Positions 1 through 8,936 of a stretch of DNA of 64,000 nucleotides are shown piece by piece (the stretch's first letter is position 1; each line of letters starts with the position of its first letter). Source of the DNA: Lentzea sp. NBRC 105346. Lineage in GTDB: Bacteria; Actinomycetota; Actinomycetes; Mycobacteriales; Pseudonocardiaceae. Made by a program: the position numbers and the translations under genes. The notes below the pieces were generated by a model that did no database searches, was not told the DNA's origin, and saw only the letters and a program-made list of their open reading frames with translations. The stretch spans positions 124,001-188,000 of the forward strand of contig NZ_BSTQ01000004.1 in the NCBI RefSeq assembly GCF_030269605.1, given 5' to 3'.

Positions 1-1125
1 GTCCGCACGCCTGAAGCCTTGTCCTATCTGGCTTCCGCACCCGGTGAGCTCGGGCTGGCCCGCGCCTACGTGACCGGGAACCTCGAGATCATCGGCGACG
101 TGCACGGAGCGCTGGCGCAGCTGTCGGAGTTCTCGCTGCGGGAGATCCCCTTCGCGGAACGGTTGGGGCTGCTCAGTTTTCTCGGCAAGGTGCGGCTGAA
201 CAACCGGGTCGCGCCCCCGCCCCAGGAGACCCGGCTGCACGGGTTGCGCCACTCGAAGGAACGCGACCGGCAGGCGATCGCGCACCACTACGACGTCTCC
301 AACCAGTTCTACGAGTGGATCCTCGGCCCCTCGATGGCCTACACCTGCGCGGTGTACCCGGCCGCTTCGTCCACTTTGGAGGAGGCACAGTTCGCCAAGC
401 ACGACCTCGTCGCGAAGAAGCTCGGGCTGAAGCCCGGCATGCGGCTGCTGGACGTGGGCTGCGGCTGGGGCGGCATGGTCATACACGCCGCCCGTGAGTA
501 CGGGGTGCGCGCGATCGGCGTGACGTTGTCGCGCAACCAGGCCGAGTGGGCGCAGAAGGCGATCATCGACGCCGGGCTCTCCGAGCTGGCCGAGGTCCGC
601 CACCTCGACTACCGCGACGTGCGGGAGACCGGGTTCGACGCCGTCAGCTCGATCGGGCTCACCGAGCACATCGGCAAGGCGAAGCTGCCCGCGTACTTCA
701 AGTCGTTGTACGGCAAGCTGAAGCCGGGCGGCCGGCTGCTCAACCACTGCATCACGCGGCCGAACAACCTGCAGCGGGCACGGACCGGTGGCTTCATCGA
801 CCGGTACGTGTTCCCGGACGGCGAGCTGGTCGGGCCGGGGCACATCGTGTCGTTGATGCACGACGTCGGGTTCGAGGTGCGGCACGAGGAGAACCTGCGC
901 GAGCACTACGCGCTCACGCTGGCCGCGTGGGGCCGGAACATCGACGCGCACTGGGACGAGGCGGTCCGGGAGGTCGGCGAGGCACGCGCCCGCGTGTGGC
1001 GGCTGTACCTCGCCGCCTCCCGGTTGGGCTTCGACCGCAACAACATCCAGCTGCACCAGGTGCTGGGCGTGCGCCTGGACGGCGTGCGCTCGCACATGCC
1101 ACTGCGGCCGGACTGGCTCTCCTAG
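1..1125 (+). CDS. Cyclopropane-fatty-acyl-phospholipid synthase family methyltransferase (5' end outside window)
   Basis: The reading frame is open from base 1 to the TAG at 1123-1125, so the N-terminus is lost at the window edge; 374 residues remain where family members have roughly 400-430. The SAM-binding motif I reads LDVGCGWGGMVIHAA and is followed by the family hallmark GVTLSRNQAEWA. These enzymes transfer a methylene or methyl group from S-adenosylmethionine onto double bonds of membrane phospholipid acyl chains. The helical N-terminal region with DVHGAL matches the CFA synthase layout. The gene converges on the M28 peptidase gene, and the stop codons overlap by a few bases. The family is clear; whether it makes cyclopropane, methoxy or methyl-branched lipids cannot be told. 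Confidence 0.88.
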   Translation, partial: VRTPEALSYLASAPGELGLARAYVTGNLEIIGDVHGALAQLSEFSLREIPFAERLGLLSFLGKVRLNNRVAPPPQETRLHGLRHSKERDRQAIAHHYDVSNQFYEWILGPSMAYTCAVYPAASSTLEEAQFAKHDLVAKKLGLKPGMRLLDVGCGWGGMVIHAAREYGVRAIGVTLSRNQAEWAQKAIIDAGLSELAEVRHLDYRDVRETGFDAVSSIGLTEHIGKAKLPAYFKSLYGKLKPGGRLLNHCITRPNNLQRARTGGFIDRYVFPDGELVGPGHIVSLMHDVGFEVRHEENLREHYALTLAAWGRNIDAHWDEAVREVGEARARVWRLYLAASRLGFDRNNIQLHQVLGVRLDGVRSHMPLRPDWLS

Positions 1126-2471
1126 GGGGCGGGCACGGGGAAGGCGGCCGGGCTGCGTTTGCCGTCCTTGCCGATGGCGCGCACACCGAAGAACGCGTTG
1201 TCCTTGGACAGGTTCACGGTGTGCGCCGTCGTCGCGCCGACCGGGATCCGGTGGGTCCAGTCGGAGGTGTCCGTCGGACGCCACACGACCTCGTACTCGC
1301 GGCCCGGCTCGCCGTCCCACACCAGGTCCGTCTCGTTGGTGAGCCGGTTGGTGCGGATGCGCACGTTGCGCGGCGTGCCGGGCCCGCTCGCGAGTGACCA
1401 CATCACGGCGGCGTTCACCTTGGTGACGCGCAGCAGGTAGGGGAAGTCGCAGAACTGCACGAGGTCGCCGTACTGCACGCCGTTCTCGACGCGCACGTTC
1501 TGGTGCTGGTGGGCGTAGTCCTCGTGCGGCTCGGTGAAGCGCGCGGCCGGGAAACCCCGCTCCAGGAACGGAATGTGGTCGCCGCCGCGCAGGTAGCGGT
1601 CGCGTCGATGGATGACCTCGACGGTCATGTCCGTGGCCGAGTTGCTCGCGACGTCGGTGACGAACCGGGCGAGCTGCCGGCTGGGCGAGTCGTTCTCGCC
1701 GCCGACGGACCGGCGGATCGCGGCCTGTTCCGGCGTCTCCGCCGTCGGGACGCCCTCGGCGAAGAGCCGCAGCACGTTCGTCCTGGACGCGCCGACGATG
1801 TCGTTGGTGAACATCGCCTGCAGGTTGCGGCCCTTGAGCTGCTCGGCCAGGTGCGCCGCGCCCAGGAGCCCCTGCTCCTCGCCGGCGACGGCGGCGAAGA
1901 TGATCGTGGCCTCGAACGTCCGGGTCGCCAGGACCCGCGCCAGCTCCATGACGGCGGCCACGCCGGACGCGTCGTCGTCGGCGCCGGGGGCGTCGCTGGT
2001 GAAGTCCATGACGTCGCCGGCGCGGGAGTCGTAGTGGCCCGACACCACGTAGACGCGGTCCGTGGTGCCCGGCAGGGTCGCCAGGACGTTCGTGATGGTC
2101 GTGGGGACCGGAACTCTCGGCGTTGGTTGCTGCAGGTAGGACTGGAGCTCGACGGTGAGTCTGCCTCCGTAGCTCTTCAGTTCGTTGAAGATCCAGTCGC
2201 GGGCGGCGCCGATGCCGCGCGCCGGGTCCGTCTGGCTGGACAGGGTGTGCCGGGTGCCGAAGCTCGCCAGCTTGCGGACCGTGGCCTCCAGGCGGCGCTG
2301 GTCGATTTCGGCGAGCACCCGGCGTAACTCGCGGTCCGGCTGCTGCGGGCGGTTGGGCAGGCCGGGGCCGGTGGGCCAGTCGCGTTCGGCGGCGGTCGCG
2401 CTCGTGACGGGGATTGCCGCGACCGCGGGGCTCAGGGCCGCCGCGGTCATGAACTGTCGTCGGTTGGGCAT
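1122..2471 (-). CDS. Secreted M28 family zinc aminopeptidase
   Basis: A 449-residue protein whose N-terminus (NRRQFMTAAALSPAVAA) is a twin-arginine-like signal ending near ATAAE. The M28 metal and catalytic set is visible: VSGHYDSRAGD (His ligand), PGADDDASGV (bridging Asp), VAGEEQGLLGA (general-base Glu plus ligand Glu), TNDIVGAS (Asp ligand) and a late FTEPHEDYAHQHQ (His ligand). After the catalytic domain, about 90 residues resemble a fibronectin-III or Ig-like module (VRIRTNRLTNETDLVWDG). Enzymes of this family remove N-terminal residues from peptides using two zinc ions. A DasR-like 12-mer lies immediately upstream of the ATG, which may tie expression to chitin or N-acetylglucosamine. 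Confidence 0.9.
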   Translation of the reverse strand: MPNRRQFMTAAALSPAVAAIPVTSATAAERDWPTGPGLPNRPQQPDRELRRVLAEIDQRRLEATVRKLASFGTRHTLSSQTDPARGIGAARDWIFNELKSYGGRLTVELQSYLQQPTPRVPVPTTITNVLATLPGTTDRVYVVSGHYDSRAGDVMDFTSDAPGADDDASGVAAVMELARVLATRTFEATIIFAAVAGEEQGLLGAAHLAEQLKGRNLQAMFTNDIVGASRTNVLRLFAEGVPTAETPEQAAIRRSVGGENDSPSRQLARFVTDVASNSATDMTVEVIHRRDRYLRGGDHIPFLERGFPAARFTEPHEDYAHQHQNVRVENGVQYGDLVQFCDFPYLLRVTKVNAAVMWSLASGPGTPRNVRIRTNRLTNETDLVWDGEPGREYEVVWRPTDTSDWTHRIPVGATTAHTVNLSKDNAFFGVRAIGKDGKRSPAAFPVPAP

Positions 2472-2476
2472 GCCCC

Positions 2477-2488
2477 TGGTCTAGACCT
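2477..2488 (-). promoter_or_regulatory. DasR-type (dre-like) operator upstream of M28 peptidase
   Basis: The sequence TGGTCTAGACCT lies 6 to 17 bases upstream of the M28 start codon. It keeps the GGTCTAGACC core of the DasR (GntR family) responsive element known from Streptomyces (consensus recalled as ACTGGTCTAGACCACT). A bound repressor here would cover the start region of the mRNA or its promoter. The same core appears in the chitinase promoter in this window. The motif match is direct; control by DasR is inference. Confidence 0.55.
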
Positions 2489-2620
2489 GGTCGCGACGGC
2501 GGGCAAGGGCTTTCCCGGCCCAGCCGCAGTTGGACCGTTGAGGGGAACCGCGAGCCGTCTGATCTCGGTATGAACTATGACGAGGGCACGGGGGGTGCCC
2601 AATGACGCCATGGGGGGCTC

Positions 2621-3529
2621 ATGAGACCAAGAGGGTTCATTCAGCGCGCCGTTTTACTGGTGGGAGTCGCGGCGGGCTGTGCGTTGCTGGGGGCGGTGCC
2701 GGCGACGGCGCAGCCCGTGACCAGCGGGTCGTGGACGTTCGGCGGGGATCCGGGCGACTACATCAGCGGTGGTCAGGACTACAAGTACTCGCCGCAGAAC
2801 GGTGACGTGCTGACGGTCGGCGCCAGTGAGGACCGCAACCACATCGGTGTGCGCGTCAGCGGCGTGCAGGGCGACTGGTGGGACGTCGACTTCGCGGCGC
2901 CCAGGGGCGAGCCGCTGACGGCGAAGACGTACGAGGGCGCGACGCGGTATCCGTTCCAGGGAGCCGGGCCCGCGCTTTCCCATGGCGGCAACGGGCGCGG
3001 CTGCAACACGTTGACCGGCACGTTCACCATCCAGAACGTCGTGTTCGGGCCGCACGGCTACGTCGAGAAGCTCGACGCGACCTACGAACAGCACTGCGAG
3101 GGTGGCCCGGCCGCACTACGGGGTGAGATGCACCTTGCCAACGCGCCCGCGCCCGCCGAGCTGGCGCTCGACGCCACCATCGCCGACGAGGGGAAGGCCA
3201 ATCCGGTCAACGGCAAGGCGATCGTGTCCGGCACGGTGTCGTGCAACGTTCCGGTCAGCGTCACCGTCAGCGGTCAGGTGACCCAGGTGAAGAACAACGT
3301 CATCATCCGGGGTGGCTACTGGACCTCCGTGGCCTGCAAGCCAGGCGACCCGGTGCCGTGGACCGCGCAGGCGGAGCCGTCGGGCACCACGCCGTTCCAG
3401 AAGGGCAAGGCCGAGGTGCACACGAAGGCCAGTGCACAGGACCCGAACTACAACGTGCCCGTGGCCAAGGAGAGCACGAAGGTCGTAACCCTGAAGAAGG
3501 GCACGACGGGACAGTCCACAGAGGAGTGA
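2621..3529 (+). CDS. Secreted protein of unknown function
   Basis: A 302-residue protein with a clear Sec signal peptide (AVLLVGVAAGCALLGAVPATA, cleavage near residue 31). The ATG at 2621 follows a GGGGGG ribosome-binding stretch. The mature N-terminal half (about 32-175) has GSWTFGGDPGDYISGG and is rich in beta-type sequence. The C-terminal half (about 180-300) looks like an Ig-like beta domain with a VSGTVSCNVPVSVTVSG segment and two cysteines. I recognise no catalytic motif. GDYISGG and the opening glycine-rich stretch suggest a lectin-like or carbohydrate-binding sandwich, but that is a guess. A strong hairpin terminator follows the stop. Confidence 0.7.
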   Translation: MRPRGFIQRAVLLVGVAAGCALLGAVPATAQPVTSGSWTFGGDPGDYISGGQDYKYSPQNGDVLTVGASEDRNHIGVRVSGVQGDWWDVDFAAPRGEPLTAKTYEGATRYPFQGAGPALSHGGNGRGCNTLTGTFTIQNVVFGPHGYVEKLDATYEQHCEGGPAALRGEMHLANAPAPAELALDATIADEGKANPVNGKAIVSGTVSCNVPVSVTVSGQVTQVKNNVIIRGGYWTSVACKPGDPVPWTAQAEPSGTTPFQKGKAEVHTKASAQDPNYNVPVAKESTKVVTLKKGTTGQSTEE

Positions 3530-3534
3530 GGCGG

Positions 3535-3561
3535 GAGGGGCCGGGGAGCACCCGGCCCCTC
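3535..3561. terminator. Hairpin terminator between convergent genes
   Basis: An 11-bp perfect stem (GAGGGGCCGGG at 3535-3545 with CCCGGCCCCTC at 3551-3561) closes a 5-base loop. It starts 6 bases after one stop codon and ends 5 bases before the other, so it can serve both strands. Confidence 0.8.
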
Positions 3562-3565
3562 TTCG

Positions 3566-4039
3566 CTAGATGTCCAGGTACACGCGGGAGAACACACCCG
3601 AGATGGACTGCGTGACGCCGCCGCTGACCACCGACACCTCGCCGTAGGACATGCTGACGAGCACCACGTGCTGGCCCTTCGGGCACCGCAGCGTCGGCGT
3701 GGGCGGGTTGATGGTGAGCGTGCCGGCGACCTGGCCCAGCAGGTCGACCTTGAAGGTGCCCGCGGCGGCGACCGAGCTGACGACCTGCGTCTTCTTCGGG
3801 TCGGACGGGAAGTTGCCGCCCTCGTTCTGGCAGGCGTAGACAGCCGTCATCTTCGCGGTCGTCTTCACGGTCACCGTCGTGCCGACGATGAGGCCGCCGA
3901 TCTTGAAGCTCACCTGCAGCGCCCCGCTGTCCGTCGGGGTGGACGCGGTGGCGCTGAGGAACACCGGGGAGGCCGAGGCCTGCGGCGCCGCGAGAAACGC
4001 GAGCAGCGCCGCGCTCAGCACCGTCAGAAATGCACGCAT
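3566..4039 (-). CDS. Small exported beta-rich protein, unknown function
   Basis: A 157-residue protein with a signal peptide (MRAFLTVLSAALLAFLAAP, cleavage near ASA). The mature part is about 130 residues of short alternating beta strands (LQVSFKIGGLIVGTTVTVK, VSSVAAAGTFKV). It has two cysteines (YACQNEG and TLRCPKG) that could form one disulfide across the sheet. It looks like an Ig-like or neocarzinostatin-type small secreted beta sandwich; no catalytic residues are evident. It lies on the same strand as the HtrA-like protease gene and about 100 bases upstream of it (the protease stop is at 4137), so it may be separately transcribed. Confidence 0.7.
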   Translation of the reverse strand: MRAFLTVLSAALLAFLAAPQASASPVFLSATASTPTDSGALQVSFKIGGLIVGTTVTVKTTAKMTAVYACQNEGGNFPSDPKKTQVVSSVAAAGTFKVDLLGQVAGTLTINPPTPTLRCPKGQHVVLVSMSYGEVSVVSGGVTQSISGVFSRVYLDI

Positions 4040-4136
4040 GGGAGAAACCAGCTCTCGTTCGGGGGATCAAGCGGAGTGATCCTAAGGACGAACGGAGCTC
4101 CATCCGGGATTTGGTGATCACCGGATCGGTTGTATT

Positions 4137-4952
<816 letters not shown>

Positions 4953-5008
4953 GACTCCACTGTGGGCCGCCCAGATGTGAGCAACCTGTGGATTGCCACG
5001 GGGGTTTG

Positions 5009-7051
5009 CTAAGAACCCACCAGCAGGTCGTGGACCTCGGCCGCGGTGAGTGCCGGCCCGAAGAACGGCCCCTGGCCGCCGGAGACGCCGAGTTCGGCGA
5101 GGCGGCGCGCCTCGGTCTCGGTGCGGATGTCCTCGGCGTAGCGCGGCACCCGCAGGACCTTCGACCACTCGAGCAGCGCGACCGACGCGCTCTCGTCGAC
5201 GTGGTTCGCGCCGTCGGCCAGGCCGTGCACGGCGGTGCCGGAGAACTTGACGCCGGTCAGCGGCAACTGGCGGATTTTGTCGACGCCGACGTTGCCGCCG
5301 CCCATCTGGTCGAGGACGAGCTGGATGCCGCGCTCGGCGAGGATGGTCAGCTCCTCGATCTGGTCCTCGTTGAGCAACGCGGGCAGGTGCTCGTGCAGCT
5401 CGAACCGCAGCAGCGTGGCCGGGAGCCTGGTTTGCTCGAGGACCCGGACGACCTCGGCACCGAGCTCGGGTTCCTGGCACAGCCGGGGTGGCAGGTCGAT
5501 GCTCAGCACCGGGGTCGACTCACCCAGCTCGGTGAACCACTCGCCCGCCTGGGCACACGCGTGTTCCAGCGCCCAGTGGATCAGGCGCACGATCAGGCCG
5601 GTGTCGGCGGAGAGACCGAGGAACTCCTCGGGGCACAGGAGGCCGTATTCCGGGTGGTCCCAGGTCAGCTTCGCCTCGACGGCCAGGACTCTTCGGTCCC
5701 GCAACGAGTACACGGGCAGGTAATCGACGCGGAACTGGCCCTCCTCCAGCGCGCCGGGGATGGACGCCGCCAGCGCGAACCGCTCCCTGTCGCGCCGGTC
5801 GCGCATCGGGTCGTACAACGCCCACTGCGCCTTGCCGTCGCGCTTGGCCCAGCCGACCGTCACGTCCGCCGCACGCAACAGGTCCGCCGCGTCGCCGCCG
5901 CGGGCCGCGCGGGCGACGATGCCGACGCTGGCGGTCACGCCGACGCCGTGGCCGTCGTCGACCCAGACCGGCTCCTCCAGCCGGCTCGTGAACGCGTCCA
6001 CCAGCGCGATCACGCTGGGCACGTCCACCGGGTCCTTGATCAGCACGCCGAACTCGTCCTCGCCGATGCGCGCGAGCTGGCCCGCGGCACCGAACACCGA
6101 TCTCAGGTGGTTCGCGACGGTCGTCAGCACGCGGTTGCCCGCGTCGTGGCCGAACGCGTCGTTCACCACGCGGAACCCGTCGATGTCGATCTGGACCAGT
6201 GCCAGCGTCTCCGGTCCCTGCGTGCCGACCGCGCTCTCCAGCCAACCGAGGAACTGCGGGCGGTTCGGCAGGCCGGTCTGCACGTCGTTGAGCGACTGCC
6301 GGACGAGCTGCGTCTGCAGCGCCCGCACCTCGTCCAGGTTCTCGATCATGGTGACGAAGTAGGCGGGGGTGCCCTTCTCGTCGCGCACCAGCGACACCGC
6401 GACCAGCACGGCGATCGTCTCGCCGTCGCTGCGCAGCATCCGCGACTCGGTACGGAAGTGTTCGCCGTCGGAATGGATCAGCCGCTCCGCCAGCTCCCGC
6501 GTGGACCGGCGGTCGTCGGGGTGCAGCAGCTCGCGCCCGCTCATCGCCCGCAGGTCGTTCGCGGAGTAGTCGAGCAGGCTCAGCAACGCCTCGTTGAACT
6601 CGACGATCTCGCCGTCCAGCCCGCTCACCACGATCGCGACGGGCGACGAGCGGAAGATCGCCCGGAACTTGGCCTCGCTCTCGCGCAGGGCCAGCTCCGC
6701 GCGCCGCATCGCGTCCATGGCCGCGGTCCGGCTCATCTCCTGCTGGTCCAGCGTCCGGTCGCGCAGCGCCTCGGTGAACCCGGCCGCCAGCGCCCCGAGC
6801 AACGCCGGACGCAGCGGCGTCTGCTCACCGAGGAACCGGATCGACCGCTCCAGCGTGTCCGACGAGATGATGTCGTGCTCCACCATCGAGCGACCGACCT
6901 GCCGCGCCGCGGCGAGCTCGTCGGTGAGCAGCGTCTCCACATACTTCGTCAGCAGGTCTTCGACCTGCCGGGGGCTCATGTTGACGAGGAGGTTGTTGGA
7001 GATCGCCGCCGCCCAGCGAACGGCGGGCTCTCGGCTGTCGACCATGTTCAT
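5009..7051 (-). CDS. PAS-GGDEF-EAL protein with degenerate catalytic motifs
   Basis: A 680-residue, probably soluble protein with no membrane segment. It has an N-terminal helical region (about 1-110), a PAS domain (about 115-240, RAIFRSSPVAIVVSGLDGEIVEFN), a GGDEF domain (about 255-420) and an EAL domain (about 430-675). Such proteins make or break cyclic di-GMP, which controls sporulation and development in actinomycetes. Key motifs are altered: GGDEF reads GEDEF (RIGEDEFGVL), EAL reads EAK (AVEAKLTW), the ELTE-type metal site reads ELHE, the DDFG-type site reads LDQMGGG and the KID-type site reads VKFSG. The loss of several EAL metal ligands makes phosphodiesterase activity unlikely, so it may be a c-di-GMP sensor or scaffold. 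Diguanylate cyclase activity is uncertain. Confidence 0.9.
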   Translation of the reverse strand: MNMVDSREPAVRWAAAISNNLLVNMSPRQVEDLLTKYVETLLTDELAAARQVGRSMVEHDIISSDTLERSIRFLGEQTPLRPALLGALAAGFTEALRDRTLDQQEMSRTAAMDAMRRAELALRESEAKFRAIFRSSPVAIVVSGLDGEIVEFNEALLSLLDYSANDLRAMSGRELLHPDDRRSTRELAERLIHSDGEHFRTESRMLRSDGETIAVLVAVSLVRDEKGTPAYFVTMIENLDEVRALQTQLVRQSLNDVQTGLPNRPQFLGWLESAVGTQGPETLALVQIDIDGFRVVNDAFGHDAGNRVLTTVANHLRSVFGAAGQLARIGEDEFGVLIKDPVDVPSVIALVDAFTSRLEEPVWVDDGHGVGVTASVGIVARAARGGDAADLLRAADVTVGWAKRDGKAQWALYDPMRDRRDRERFALAASIPGALEEGQFRVDYLPVYSLRDRRVLAVEAKLTWDHPEYGLLCPEEFLGLSADTGLIVRLIHWALEHACAQAGEWFTELGESTPVLSIDLPPRLCQEPELGAEVVRVLEQTRLPATLLRFELHEHLPALLNEDQIEELTILAERGIQLVLDQMGGGNVGVDKIRQLPLTGVKFSGTAVHGLADGANHVDESASVALLEWSKVLRVPRYAEDIRTETEARRLAELGVSGGQGPFFGPALTAAEVHDLLVGS

Positions 7052-7246
7052 TCAGCTCTGGTGGCCATTCCTGGGGACCTTGTGATCCGCTGTACCGGAC
7101 GTTGTGAAGCGTTCGATACCAGTTCGCGATCGCTCGCCCGCCGGATTCCGCCGAACGAGTGAAAACCGTTTGGTGCACATATACCGAATGTGCGCCGACC
7201 ATCGAGCTTACTGATCTCGGCCGTCCTGTCCAACCGACCTGGCACT

Positions 7247-7281
7247 GCCGACCGGGCATCGGCGAAGGATGCCCGGTCGGC
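7247..7281 (-). terminator. Hairpin downstream of the GNAT gene
   Basis: A perfect 14-bp stem (GCCGACCGGGCATC at 7247-7260 and its complement at 7268-7281) with a 7-base loop. It lies 7 bases past the stop of the minus-strand GNAT gene, in the otherwise featureless 237-base gap before the GGDEF-EAL gene. Confidence 0.7.
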
Positions 7282-7288
7282 GACCGCG

Positions 7289-7753
7289 TCACGCGATTCG
7301 CTTCTCGAACGGCAGGGGCCCGATCGTCAGCGGATCGGCGGACACGTCGAAGAGCGGTGTGTAACCGCTTGCCAGGTACAGGCCGCGTGCTTCCGGCTGC
7401 CGCGGCCCGGTCGTGAGGTACAGGCGGCGGTAGCCGAGCTCCTTCGCCTCGCGCTCCAGCTCTGTCAGGACGCGGCGGGCAAGCCCGCGCCTGCGGTGGT
7501 GCGCGTGCGTCCAGATCCGTTTGAGCTCGGCCGTGGTCGCGTCGAACCGGCGGAACGCTCCGCCCGCAATCAGTTCCGTGCGGTCGAAGAGGAGCAGGAA
7601 CGCGCCGTGCGGCGGTGCGAACTCCTCGGGCGGGTGCGCGGTCATCTCGCTCCGGCCCGGTTCGCCGTACCGCGCGGCGTAGTCCTCTGTCAGCGCTTCG
7701 ATCAGCGGTGCGGCTTCCGGATCCGTTGTGCGGGCCGGCCGGACGTGCAGCAC
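7289..7753 (-). CDS. GNAT family N-acetyltransferase
   Basis: A 154-residue single-domain GNAT protein. The acetyl-CoA pyrophosphate-binding motif A is HHRRRGLARRVLTELE (canonical Q/RxxGxG/A), preceded by the beta-strand TAELKRIWTHA and followed by LYLTTGPRQPEARGLYLASGY. Proteins like this acetylate small amines or protein N-termini in the cytoplasm; the substrate cannot be read from sequence. It starts with GTG at 7753, 16 bases after the monooxygenase stop codon, so the two genes are probably co-transcribed. Confidence 0.85.
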   Translation of the reverse strand: MLHVRPARTTDPEAAPLIEALTEDYAARYGEPGRSEMTAHPPEEFAPPHGAFLLLFDRTELIAGGAFRRFDATTAELKRIWTHAHHRRRGLARRVLTELEREAKELGYRRLYLTTGPRQPEARGLYLASGYTPLFDVSADPLTIGPLPFEKRIA

Positions 7754-7769
7754 CTGGACAGTCCCGGGC

Positions 7770-8849
7770 TCACGCGGCGGCGCGGTCGCGCTTGGCGACC
7801 TCTTCCCGCACGATCGGGATCACGTGCCGGCCGAAGTCGATCGCGTCGCCGAGCAGGTCGTATCCGCGCGCGGACAGGATCTCGACGCCGAGGTCGTAGT
7901 AGTCGAGCAACGCCTGCGCGACGGTCTCCGGTGTGCCCACCAGGGCGTTGGAGTTCCCGGCGCCGCCCGTGGCCGCGGCCGTGGGTGTCCACAGTGCACG
8001 GTCGAAGCGCTCACCGCGGTCGGCGACCGCCAGCAGCCGTTGCGAGCCGGTGTTCTGCGGGTTCTTGCGCGCTGGCGTGTGCGCCTTGATCGCGTCGAGC
8101 GTGCGGTACGCCTTCTCCCACGCCAGTTCCTCGGTCGGCGCGATGATCGGCCGGAACGCGACCTGGATCTTCGGCACGTCCGTGCGCCCGGCGAGACGGG
8201 CGGCCTCGCGGACCGACGAGATCTGCTGCGCGGTCTCCTCCAGCGGTTCGCCCCACAGGCAGAAGATGTCCGCCTCGGCACCGCCCGCCGCGTACGCCGC
8301 AGGCGACGATCCGCCGAACGACACGCGCGGACGTGGTTGCTGGACAGGAAAAACATCGCTGACGAAGTCGGCGAACCGGTAGTGCTCGCCGTCGTGGGAG
8401 AACCGTTCGCGCGAGGTCCACGCCTTCTTGACGATCTGGATGTACTCCCGCGTGCGGCCGTACCGCTCGTCCTTGGTCAGGTAGTCGCCCTCGCGCTGCT
8501 GCTCCTGATCCGTGCCGCCGGTGATGAAGTGCACCGTGATCCGGCCGTCGCTGATCTGGTCGAGCGTGGCGAACGTCTTGGCGGCGAACGTCGGGTACGA
8601 GACGTTCGGCCGATGGGCCAGCAGAATCTGCAGTTTGTCCAGTTTGGCGGCGAGATACGCGGCCGCCGCGGCGGGTTCCGGCGCGCCCGAGTGGTAGGCG
8701 AACAGCACCCGGTCCCAGCCGTGGTCCTCGTGCGCGCGGGCGAGCCGCACCGTGTAGTCCTTGTCGAACGAACCGCCCGAACGCGCCGTCGTCTCCGACC
8801 CGTTGTTCGTGGCGGCGATCCCCAGAAACTCGACCGGCATGTCCCCCAT
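7770..8849 (-). CDS. SsuD-like FMN-dependent monooxygenase (LLM class)
   Basis: A 359-residue bacterial luciferase-like (TIM barrel) flavin monooxygenase. It resembles alkanesulfonate monooxygenase throughout: HEDHGWDRVLFAYHSG, ITVHFITGGTDQEQQ, TKDERYGRTREYIQ and VSFGGSSPAA. Members oxidise sulfonates or related substrates with reduced FMN and oxygen, releasing sulfite and an aldehyde. The ATG at 8849 follows CAGGAG. An FMN reductase that could supply FMNH2 lies about 2 kb away, with an FAD/NAD(P)-binding protein in between, so sulfonate or methionine-derivative oxidation is plausible. The exact substrate is unknown, and no sulfonate ABC transporter is present nearby. Confidence 0.87.
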   Translation of the reverse strand: MGDMPVEFLGIAATNNGSETTARSGGSFDKDYTVRLARAHEDHGWDRVLFAYHSGAPEPAAAAAYLAAKLDKLQILLAHRPNVSYPTFAAKTFATLDQISDGRITVHFITGGTDQEQQREGDYLTKDERYGRTREYIQIVKKAWTSRERFSHDGEHYRFADFVSDVFPVQQPRPRVSFGGSSPAAYAAGGAEADIFCLWGEPLEETAQQISSVREAARLAGRTDVPKIQVAFRPIIAPTEELAWEKAYRTLDAIKAHTPARKNPQNTGSQRLLAVADRGERFDRALWTPTAAATGGAGNSNALVGTPETVAQALLDYYDLGVEILSARGYDLLGDAIDFGRHVIPIVREEVAKRDRAAA

Positions 8850-8936
8850 GGCACTCCTGGCGGAGCGGGACCGTCAACGGCGTCCACCTGTCGGGATCGC
8901 TTGCCAGTCAGGGGAATTTCGTGCGGTGATCGACGT

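Noticed and set aside
4953-5480. A 176-residue N-terminal extension of the HtrA-like protease
   Set aside because: Arg/Pro-rich shadow of the GGDEF-EAL gene; the membrane anchor follows the ATG at 4952.
7728-8936. A 400-residue N-terminal extension of the FAD/NAD(P)-binding protein
   Set aside because: This in-frame stretch is antisense to the monooxygenase and has shadow-type composition. The Rossmann motif begins right after the ATG at 8937.
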